Source: Microvelia longipes (Eukaryota; Arthropoda; Insecta; Hemiptera; Veliidae). From it: 64,000 nt of DNA. The translations under genes and the position numbers were made by a program. Where the stretch lies: NCBI GenBank assembly GCA_018340805.1, contig JACMZG010001913.1, positions 40,596,296-40,660,295 on the forward strand. Reading direction: 5' to 3'. This document shows, piece after piece, positions 54,646 to 64,000 of this stretch (positions within the stretch are counted from its first letter, which is position 1; each line of letters begins with the position of its first letter). The notes below the pieces were generated by a model. It ran no database searches. It was given only the letters and a program-made list of their open reading frames with translations, and was not told where the DNA came from.

Positions 54646-54651
54646 AATAAA
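54646..54651 (+). terminator. Polyadenylation hexamer of the myosin gene
   Basis: AATAAA about 250 bp after the stop codon, the first such hexamer downstream. The true cleavage site is not visible from sequence alone. Confidence 0.5.
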
Positions 54652-55078
54652 ATTTGGGTTGGGTTACCTTCAATTGTAAACATGAGTTTGTCAACAACAA
54701 TCGAGACTTATAATATAGGCTGCTTCTGATAAGTAGCCATAAATATCTTCACATACCCAAATTGTGAACTTTTGGAAAATTTACCAATTGAAATTGGGAA
54801 TTGTGAACTTTTCTAAAAGTTTTAATATGTGACTGATGATTGTGATTGTACGAAACTATTCATTTGTATGTACATTCTACGAAACTTTTAATGTGTCCTG
54901 GATTTAACAACAAGTTGTCTTCATAGAATAAGGCTAATTAAATGATTTGCTTTGATAAAGTCAGGAATATTAATTATAGTTTGATATAAATTATACCAAT
55001 AATAATCAGTATTAACAAAACAGCTTACACTAAAGTTTCATTACCTACTGTTGTACTTTGTTCCATATATCTTGTCAC

Positions 55079-55222
<144 letters not shown>

Positions 55223-56750
55223 GTGTGTGTATTTTGTCTACTTCTTTATTTTTTGCCTCTTAATGTTTATTAAAATTTAAATTAATTTGTGACTTGTGGG
55301 CTTTTATGCTTAAAAGGAATAATAGATTTGTATGAGGTGCCAATATATGCTTAAAAAAATTTGAGTTATACTCGTTACAGTAAGAAAAACTTACATTAAT
55401 TTATTTTTTATGAATTATTTAAAAATGATTATTTCATCATCATAAATTTATTTCAAACATTTTATGATTGTGATTTTCAACGGAATTATTATTTAACTTA
55501 ATTTTTGTATATTTGTGATAAACAAAAAAATATAAAATTTATTCTGCTGTTAAAGAATAATATAGCATCATTGATAAAACTTAATTAGTATAATAGTATT
55601 TATAAGCAAAACATTAATAAATTTTCTGTTTTTGCTTTCAAAATTATTTTATAAATATGTCTTAATTTGAATTATTTTTTTAATGTGTTAATAATTACAA
55701 TTATAATTTTTTTTAAAATTCCAAAAGATGAAGGATAGTGGATTTTCTTATTTATGTAGATTTTTTTTATTAATTTCAAAACAATTTTTTAAATAAAAAT
55801 TTGTTTTCTCCTTTTTGGAGATAGGGAAGCAATTTTAACTTGGTTACTTTTTTACATATTTATGGCCCTAATTACCTTAATTGTAAATTAAGTAAATTGA
55901 GTATTTTTACGGAGCTTATGCTGTTTAAATGAATTAATGCTTGTACTTAGGATAGATTGAATACAGGGAGTAAAAGTTATTTTAACACTATTAGGTTTAA
56001 ATAAGTCATCGGCTAATAGATGACTTATTTTGTTTGATGATGGACACAATGGACCCACATGAGAGGTCTTAAGTGCCTTGGAGATACTCTTCACCAGGAA
56101 AAAATAATGATTTTAGATACTACAAATACCGTTAAACAAATTGTTCAAAATCAAAATGGCTCATAACTTTTGCCTTTAAGTGCCAGTAGAACTTACCTAG
56201 AAGTAGAGCAAACTAAAGCTTGGAATTCAAATTTTGAATGTGTTGACCTGATCAACTCTTGTGGTAAATGCCAGGGAAGAGCTTTTGATTCTTGTAAAAT
56301 GTACTTCAGTGTTCGGGGATGGTTTTGTGATGTCCGAAAGATGGACTCGCCACAACTTAATGATACTTATCTTTCAAATTTGTTTTACACTACTTGAAAT
56401 TTCTTTTTGTTTACTTTTCAAAAGCATGTGAAAACCGTGATATAACCTCCTAGTTTTTACCATCTACATCTAGATTTAGATCTAGTTTATTGTATGCTTT
56501 TCACATTCAATACAGTGTATTTTTTAGTAGATCAAATTTGATGACGTCATAAAGAGACAAGAAAAAAATATGGTGTCTTTTGGAAAAGGTGAAAGTACTG
56601 TAAACTGAAGAATAATGGAAGTTATAAACTAAAATTATGTTCTAATAATGTGATTTTTTATGTTATAATGAAGTTAATTAAAAAAGGAACATTGAAACGT
56701 TTGGTAAAAATCTATGTTAAATTTCTGAAAACGCTATTTGTTAGAATGGA
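55223..56750. other. Intergenic, AT-rich
   Basis: A frame of 75 codons at 56170-56397 (MPLSASRTYLEVEQ..) has no recognisable domain and no neighbouring coding sequence. Nothing else is supported. Confidence 0.3.
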
Positions 56751-56959
56751 TTTACCTCACCTACTTGCAGTTAATTGGCTGTGTGAACTGTATTGTATTC
56801 CCCTGTTATAGTGTATAGAATTGGATTATTTCTGTGTGGTTTACAGTGTATTGAATACTTTCAGTGGATTTGATGTATGTACTTATTATGTATGTACTTA
56901 GTTATTATTTATCATTTTCTTCATCTAATTCTTTTATTAAACATTAATACTATCATTAA

Positions 56960-57100
56960 AAAGTTATTCTGGGTGAAATCAAAGTGTATTTTATGGTTCT
57001 CTTCGCTGTAGCCAATTTCAGATCCTTGAGAGTTGGATGAGGCCTAAGCATTGGTGCCATCGCCGAACATTGCATTTGGCGCCCAAACAGGGACCTTATA
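56960..57100 (+). repeat. LTR retrotransposon relic with tRNA-Lys-type primer-binding site
   Basis: TGGCGCCCAAACAGGGAC at 57077-57094 matches the complement of a lysine tRNA 3' end with about one change. It follows CATTGGTGCCATCGCCGAAC and ATTGCATT, an arrangement seen at the LTR to primer-site border of insect Ty3/gypsy-like elements. No gag or pol frame follows, so only a fragment remains. The left limit is uncertain. Confidence 0.55.
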
Positions 57101-60100
57101 AACCACTGACTTTATAAACAAGATTGAAATTATTTATAAAATTCCATCTTATATTAATTTACAGATCTTAAAGTGGTATGAGAGATGTAATTTGTTTTTG
57201 AATGTTTTAAAATTAAAATTTGAGTTGTTCTTCTTATCATTTTATTTCCATCCATCTCACTTCCATAGGTAAGAATTTACTACAGTTAGCAATGATCATA
57301 TAAAAATAAACCCAAAAAACTGTGATTTCTTAAATTTAATATCTGTTTATCCCCTGTGTTCAAATTATCGTCTCCGATTCCTTTATTTAAGTGCCTAAAT
57401 TAGCTTATTATGAAATTTATGGTAAATGTAACAGTATTTTATGCATTTATTGTATGAGATTTTTTATTATGTGTTGCCTATATAATTGATATTTTATCAT
57501 GTTTAAACATAAAAGATTATATAATATATTATTATATAAATATGATTGATAATATTTTTAAATAAATTATATTAAAACTAACTTAAATAATTTGTGCCTT
57601 GAGTTATGCTTTTTGTTTCTAGACTTTAGAATGAAATTTCTGGAATTATTACTTATTATATATTATACTTTTATTTGAATTAATATAAGTAAAAAGGAAA
57701 TAAATATTTTGTAAATTGTTAATAAATTAATTCAAGTAAATTATTAATTGTAATAAATTGCATTTATGTATTAAATAATGGTATAGTTAGAGTTTAATAA
57801 ATGAACAGGATAGTAACTGTATAAATTGCTTGTTGATTAATTATTAAAAATGGTGATACATTTCTGTAATTAGTTTATATCTTGGAGGTTTAAATGTCTC
57901 GGTATTAATTGTCTTATTGAGGAAATAGATATTCCTGTAGTTTCAAGTTAAGGTTTGTTAGTGTGGTGACACTGTGAATTGCTTTAAAAGTGTAAGGTTT
58001 CAACAGTCTGATGCATAAAAAATTAACAGAAAGAGTAGTTTGTAGGGCATATAAAGCTTGAAGAATCAATTACCATAGGTACTTGATGTTGGATATAAAT
58101 ACCCTTGGACCAGTTTCATCACCAGGTAACAGTCGAGCTCTCAACTAATTATGTAATATCAGTGAATAACTTCTAGTCTTAATAAGCACGTTGAGCCCTC
58201 TGAAGATAAGGTAGGAAGGAGGAGAGGGTTTAAATAGGGAAATGTGTACTTAAGTCAGAGCTATGACCCTGAGAAGTTAAGGTGAGCGAGTGAGTTATGT
58301 CAGCACACATTTCTATGTGTAACAGTGTCATGGTTTCCCCATTTTCATTGAGTATTGGTTTGGTTGGTGAGTACTAAAGAAAGTAACCGAAAAAGTTCAA
58401 CTTTTTTGGAGCCAAACCAACACTTGACATCAAATGAAAACACCTGTACACATCATAATAAAAGACACAAAAATTTATAACGTCAGACGTCTCACCAACC
58501 TTGACTCTTATGGGGCCCAACCCTGAATTAGATTCTGCCTTCACTACTGCCTTCATAGTGTACTACTGACTTGAAGTCCTTTAGTTATTTACTGATATAG
58601 CTGTGAAAGTTGAGAGCTCGAGTGTTGCTCTGCAAGAACCTGGCTTATTCCGCTAAACACCATAATAATGGTCTTTAGCCGAAACTGCTCCAGATATACT
58701 CATATCCAGCAGTAAGTATCAATGTAGCTGATTCTTCAATTGCTTCTTTAACTTATAGTAAATATAAACTCATTAATATAAAAACACTGATAAGAGTTGA
58801 AAAGCTACTTTTTATTGAAATTTTGTCCCAGCTGGTCTGATGGATATTTGTGTTCAAGATGGTAGTTGAGTTCTTGGATAGCTTTTATTTTCTTTTTAGA
58901 AAGATATCCTGTGGATTTATTAATCAAGTTGTTCTTGCAACATAAAAAATAAATCCATGCTTATTCTTACCTGCTTCAACCTTTTGTTAGGTGCACTTGT
59001 ATAGTTATGAAGTGTGAATACCTCAGTGTGTTAAACTCACTGTTTGTATGTTACATGATGACATTCAAGTTTTTAATTAAACTTTGAAATAATCATAGTG
59101 CATATTTGTATTGTATTAATTAATCTTACAAAAGGGTTTTTATATTATGTGTAGATTTGATTTAGTTTTTTATTTAAAATAATCTTTTGTAGAAGAATGT
59201 GTCAACCATAAGGAATCTAGAATTTATAAACTATAATTTTTGCAGGACTTATAAAATGTTGGGCTTGACAGGTTAAGTAAATATTTAAATGCTTAAAGCT
59301 CTAGAGATGTTCCTAATAAAAAAATGAAATTTTAGGAACTTTGTGTTGCTTATGAACGGAGTCTTCTTAAAAATACTTAGTTAATAAGGGAGTGCAGTAT
59401 TCAAGAACATTATTCAAGTTTGATAAAACATAACATGGAACATTACCATAGAAAACAAAGAAGCTTAATAACATAGGAAAGTTTATTGCTATGTTACACA
59501 CACTAATAGATCTTACTCATTCCCAGGTAATGCTTTTCAATACCCCCCTAAAACTTAATACTATATCAAAACTTATTTTCTACTTTCATTATATTCTATT
59601 TTATTATCTTAGTATTGTGTTATTGTGATGAAATATAACAAGTGTGACTTAAAAAATAAAAAAAAGCTTTAAAATAATTCTTTTTTATTCCAAACATTTG
59701 TATTATTGTTGCTAAATTAATTCTATACGCTTGGGAACAAATTAATTCTAGGATTTTATTGCTTAAATTGTTTATGTATATTTTTTATTTAAATTTATAT
59801 TGTACATATTATTTTATTCATATTTATCAATGGTTTATTGTTTTTTTTTAAATTTTTCATTCCAGTCTAACACCTCTGTGAATGGGGCACAAAGGACCAA
59901 CGTAAGATAAGTGCCTCGGAAATTATTATTATTAATAATAAATTATTATAATTATTTTTATTATTATTTATTATTATTAATAATAATTATTAATAAATTA
60001 TTATTATTCCACCTGAAGAAAGAAATCCCTCTGTGTTATTTTTTTTTAATTAATTGTTGGTCCTTTTTTAGGTAGGATATCTCCTTTTTTGTGAATTGGC

Positions 60101-61183
60101 TTAATTAGTGAAAACCTTTTAATTAATTATGAAATTTAAAGTTCTGTGGTTAACAATTTTAAATAATTTAATGTAATATGGAAAACCTACACCATATATT
60201 CGTAAGTTATTATTCAAAGGCAGGATACCATTAGGTCTTCTTTTGAGAATGAAATATTATTTTATGCCTTTATTTTTATTATTAAAAGCTGTATTAAATT
60301 TTTAACATTTTTTTTTTTATTGGCATGTATACAAAATGGATCTTGAGCGACCTGGAGTTATATTGAATTGTGATGAATTTATAGCTATAAAATGTTTATG
60401 AACATAAGTGACAACAGCCATATGAGAATTATACTACTGTAGTATACGGGTCGCCCAAGAAGACACAGTGTGGAAAAGTGACATGAAATAATTTTAATAG
60501 ATTAAAATTATTTTTAGTTTTAATTTCTCTAAAAAAATCTCTATTTTCCTTACGAAGACTTAGTATTTTGTACACTGCTATACAAAAGAAATATAAGAAA
60601 TGTGCGTTGCTGTGCTAATTTTTTAGCAATCAGCACAAAAAATCCATTTTTATTTACTTATAATTCAAAATCTGCACTCTTTTTCTGGTTAACAAAGCTT
60701 TTTTTGTTTTTTGTACTCCTATTTACGATTTTTTTATTATTTTTTGTAAAGTTTTTATTTTAATCATTCATATTTGAATTATTACCTTAACTGTTACCGT
60801 TTATAAATATTGGACTGCTCAGTCTTAGTATTTTCTTAAATTTATTACCTTTAATACTTTTTTAAGTGGATTTCTTGCGTCAAGAAAAATCCTAACTATC
60901 TTGTATTATATCATATTTCGTATCGATTCATTTAAACTTACTGACTTCTCAGACTGAACTCAAACCAGAGAGTAGAATACTGTTCTAAAAGTAAACAAGA
61001 TATATTTGTTCTTCTCTAGAATTTTAAAGAAATCGAAAATACTTTTAAACTAAAACCAGTTGTTTGCAGTCCTAACGTTAATTTTTGTGATTGCCTAAGA
61101 TTAATTATTTCCATACTCTTATCAACCAATCAAAAAATGCCAGTTCCAGATTAAATATAACTATAAATTTGCTTTATGATATG
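57101..61183. other. Intergenic, AT-rich
   Basis: No coding frame beyond chance size; the 60-codon minus-strand frame at 58374-58556 is unremarkable. TTA/TAA simple sequence lies at about 59915-60008. A faint inverted relation between TTGGTTTGGTTGGTGAGTAC (58357-58376) and GGAGCCAAACCAACACTTGA (58409-58428) may mark a degraded foldback element. Confidence 0.35.
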
Positions 61184-61602
61184 CAAAGAGATTTATACTT
61201 AGAGGGAGGATGCAACAGGTCCCTGGGTAATTTGGTACCATAATTGTACTTTGGTGATGTCATTTTTCGATTTTTAACAATTTCACGTAAATATTACATT
61301 ATTTTTTGACTAATTTGTCTTAAATGAAGTAAAATGAGTTGTAATTATTATCTACCGCATATATTCTTTAATTATTTGTTTTTTATAAAGTTATTCAATG
61401 TAATTTAGTCATTATCTCTAAAAAATACCTGCTGTTTATGTGCTTTGATAGGGGTTTTAGAGGGTGGAAAGTCTCTTGTCTCCCTGTAGGGAGGCTCTAG
61501 TAGGAGTAAGCACAGTTATGGCACCTAATGGAAACTGCCACAGATTCAGACCCCTTATTTGTTATTTTACGTAACTCCTCCCTCTATGTATACATTTCTT
61601 TG
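61184..61602. mobile_element. Short TIR element, 419 bp
   Basis: The left end CAAAGAGATTTATACTTAGA GGG and the right end, inverted, CAAAGAAATGTATACATAGA GGG match. Flanks ATGATATG and ATGATATA suggest an 8-bp duplication with one difference. Subterminal GGTACCATAATTGTAC and CACAGTTATGGCACC are also inverted. Confidence 0.75.
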
Positions 61603-62199
61603 ATGATATAGAAGTATAAAAATTTAGAGATTAATTTAATAATTTATCTCTAAAATCATATAACCCAAAGAACAACATATTTACCTTACTTTGTTACATT
61701 ATTTTTATTTATTCTTGTTACTTTTTTTACCATTTATTTGATTGTTTTTAATTTTGCAATGTTAACTGTGTTAATAACTCTATGCACTTTATACTTAATA
61801 TAAGTACTTAACTTGTAGTTTTTAACATTATATTTTCTATGTGCCGTTAATAAATGTGCCTTTATGTACTTGTCTTGCTTATTTATTACATTTATGCCCG
61901 GTTTCTCTACGTTTCTATGGTTCTTCTTTACTTTTGTAATGATGCATTAGTAAATGAGAGATTAAACTAATGATAGATTAAATTTTTATCACCGGTTTCT
62001 CAAAACAATATTTAATCTTCAACTAAACCATTTTAATTTCTCATTAGGTCCAATTTTAATGTTCCATTAGTTCTACTTATTAGGGTTTTAGCATGCTTAT
62101 ACCAATCTCAAATGTATTCTATGACTTAATGCATAAATCTTAATTCTAAAGGAGAGGATAGAAGTCATAAATGACTTTAGAGAAAAGTTTAAGTTTGGC

Positions 62200-62590
62200 T
62201 GGTAATTAGTCATAAATGACTGCACTTTACCTGCCTAGGCAGGAAAGTAGTATTTCCCAGCCGCCCCTGCCTATGCTGGTAAAGAAAGTTAATAGATAAA
62301 TTTTGTAAACATTATTAGTTAATAATAAAAAGCTTATTGAATTTATTTAATAATTTATATAATGAATAATTACATTATTTAACTAATTAAAATTAAAATA
62401 AATCAATTTGTAATGTAGATCTTTAATTAGAAATAAATTTTATCGATTATATTTAAAGGCAACACTTTTTGTCTTGGGTTTATTATCTCATCTTTTTTTG
62501 TTAAGTCATTTACTACTTTTATCATTCGAACTCGTATTTAATACAGTTTAAAAGTTAGTTTATTCTATAGCGATCTTATAGCGTTTTGTG
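62200..62590. other. AT-rich spacer with a palindromic GCCTAGGC block
   Basis: CTTTACCTGCCTAGGCAGGA and CCTGCCTATGCTGGTAAAG near 62225-62285 are inverted around a short centre. The rest up to 62590 is AT-rich and could hold the leader of the frame that starts at 62591. Confidence 0.35.
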
Positions 62591-62960
62591 ATGAATATCG
62601 TCGAAGATATAGACGAACTTTTCGAACATACCCCGCCGGATGTTTTGGAAATAGCTACAAATGCCAAAGAGAGCCTTCTACCCGGCAAATCAGGAAGTAG
62701 GTATCTCAAAGCATATGAAGTGTTCAAAGAATGGTGCTCAGAGAAAAAAAGTAAAGAATGTAAGTAAAAACATTGTGTTAGCGTTTTTAAAAGAACTGTC
62801 AATCACAAAACCGAGCGCTACTCTGTGGTCAACTTTCTCGATGATAAGATCTTTATTATCAGTCAGAGAAAATGTAAATATAAAACATCATACAAACGTA
62901 ATAAGTTTTTCAAGAATGCTAGTTCTGATTTATTACTGTTCGCAGATAAAATATTGTGTG
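62591..62960 (+). pseudogene. Crypton-like tyrosine-recombinase N-terminal domain, broken
   Basis: Starts at ATG 62591: MNIVEDIDELFEHTPPDVLE, then RYLKAYEVFKEWCSEKK. After a one-base shift in an A-run near 62750 it continues in the +1 frame with NVSKNIVLAFLKELS, KPSATLWSTFSMIRSLLSV and ENVNIKHHTNVISF. A second shift in a T-run near 62906 restores FKNASSDLLLFADKI. The order (helix with EFxxWC, NVSExxLLAYFxEL, PSTLWSxxSMLRS) is that of the SAM-like DNA-binding domain in Crypton-derived recombinase proteins common in insects. The catalytic part is missing; from about 62990 the sequence becomes a palindromic repeat block. Both breaks lie in homopolymers, so sequencing error is possible. Confidence 0.5.
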
Positions 62961-62989
62961 GAAAGAGGCAGGAAAGGAAACATTACAGA

Positions 62990-63165
62990 CTTGTATATTT
63001 GCCTTCCTCGGCTTTGCCTCGTCTGTCAAATTATATATTACCTGCCTCGGCTTCGCCTCTGCAGGTAATTTAGATAGCACACCCTCGCCTTCAGCTCGGG
63101 GGCTAACTTCGATACTAGTCAGTAATATTCCATTTTCCTGCCTAGTTACACAAATAACTATTATT
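62990..63165. repeat. Palindromic CCTCGGCTTTGCCTCG block
   Basis: CTTCCTCGGCTTTGCCTCGT, CCTGCCTCGGCTTCGCCTCT and GCCTTCAGCTCGGGGGC occur within 110 bp, and the block ends CCTGCCTAGTTACACAAATA ACTATT. It shares its core and its final AAATAACTATT with the blocks near 51477 and 26750. Confidence 0.65.
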
Positions 63166-63432
63166 ATTTAAAAACATTATGTTTAAATGTTAGTTTTAAA
63201 CATTTATGTTTAAATAAAGGATTATAGGGTTATATTGAAGTTTATAAAGGATTAAATGAACAAAGGGTTATATATTCTTGTTTATTGATTCTGCTCATTC
63301 ATTAAAGTACCTTCCCCTCCTTAACCCCAATCTTATAAGCTCATTTTTCCTTTGAAAATTTGCTGAAATACATAGCCTACCTCATTTTGGAATGGTTTAA
63401 GTTAAAATTAAAAACATATATTTCATTTCTAC

Positions 63433-63733
63433 CATAGAGATATATTACTAGAGGGGCCCTATTGGTTGAATTTTGAAACATCGAAAAAATAACCTGACAT
63501 CCTTCGACTATTTATATAAACAAATGAACAGAACAAAATTACAGTAAATTATATAGCATAACGTTTAAAATACAAATCAAAACACAAAAAATGTGCAAGA
63601 AGCCGAAAAGAATTAATTTATTATAACCTTAACTCACTTTTGGAAGTGAGGTTACACAAAGCCCCTTCAATGATGTTTCAGACCTCTTAATGTATTGAGA
63701 TAGGCTATGCCCCCTCTAGTATATATTTCTATG
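63433..63733. mobile_element. TIR element, 301 bp, with exact 8-bp duplication
   Basis: The left end CATAGAGATATATTACTAGA and the right end, inverted, CATAGAAATATATACTAGAG match. ATTTCTAC is repeated exactly at 63425-63432 and 63734-63741. An 8-bp duplication with ends starting CATAG fits the P or hAT superfamily. No coding frame. Confidence 0.85.
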
Positions 63734-64000
63734 ATTTCTACAAAAAAATGTATTTAGAATTTGGATTTAAGTTTTGATAACTACTGATTTAATGGCCTGA
63801 ATTCCTCACATTAAATTCTACAATACTTAAGTCACAATTAGTTCGTAATAATTCTACGAGAAACCCAATAGTTAATGGACCATTAATTTTAAAGAACGAA
63901 CAGTCAAGATATCCGTCTGTTATACAAAAAACCTGTAAAAAAAAATTAAAAAAAACATTATTTACCGTTAACATTGTCATAAATCAATTACAATATGAAA

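Noticed and set aside
56170..56397. 75-codon frame with several cysteines
   Set aside because: No recognisable domain, no splice partners and AT-rich surroundings; a chance frame is more likely.
57077..57094. Possible endogenous retrovirus because the primer-binding site resembles that of lentiviruses
   Set aside because: Insect Ty3/gypsy elements also use lysine tRNA, and no envelope, gag or pol sequence is nearby.
62560..62802. 80-codon minus-strand frame
   Set aside because: It is antisense to the better-supported recombinase-like frame and has no recognisable content.

Overview
This is nuclear DNA from an arthropod, most likely an insect. It is AT-rich, its genes have GT-AG introns, most of the sequence is transposon-derived, and the two recognisable host genes encode proteins of insect type. 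No bacterial-style operons, rRNA, functional tRNA genes or CRISPR arrays were seen. The species cannot be named from the sequence.

Host genes. (1) At 2-205 (+) is the last coding piece of an unidentified gene, probably a TPR/helical-repeat protein. (2) At 13921-15230 (-) are the last two coding exons of PYM, the Mago-Y14 partner that takes apart exon-junction complexes; its short first coding exon was not found. (3) At 24292-54394 (+) is a complete class I myosin of the Myo1D/Myo31DF type, reconstructed as 18 exons that join in phase to give 1004 residues (motor, two IQ motifs, TH1 tail). (4) Near 62591-62960 (+) is a broken reading frame resembling the N-terminal DNA-binding part of Crypton-like tyrosine recombinases.

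Layout. 1-5980: 3' flank of gene 1, a TA-flanked MITE, foldback DNA, a near-perfect 142-bp palindrome and a LINE 3' end. 6045-11485: about 94 copies of a 58-bp minisatellite with extreme C-over-G skew. 11640-13805: foldback repeats, one split by a 1.4-kb hAT element. 13921-15230: PYM. 15897-21573: a MITE, then a 4.86-kb Merlin (IS1016/ISXO2-like) transposon with an exact 8-bp target duplication, itself carrying a degenerate LINE whose ORF1 region has an SGNH-esterase-like domain. 21574-24291: small repeats and the 5' flank of the myosin. 24292-54394: the myosin, whose introns hold MITEs, two SINE families, a PIF/Harbinger-like element, LINE debris, tandem repeats and a deletion derivative of the Merlin element. 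54395-64000: intergenic, with a long TA microsatellite, an LTR/primer-binding-site relic, two related short TIR elements with 8-bp duplications and the recombinase fragment.

The host genes do not form a pathway. The most informative part of the window is the transposon record: nested insertions with readable target duplications, a parent element together with its deletion-derived MITE, and a recurring stem-loop motif resembling a hammerhead-ribozyme core at five places. No wholly new system could be demonstrated; the best leads are listed in the findings.
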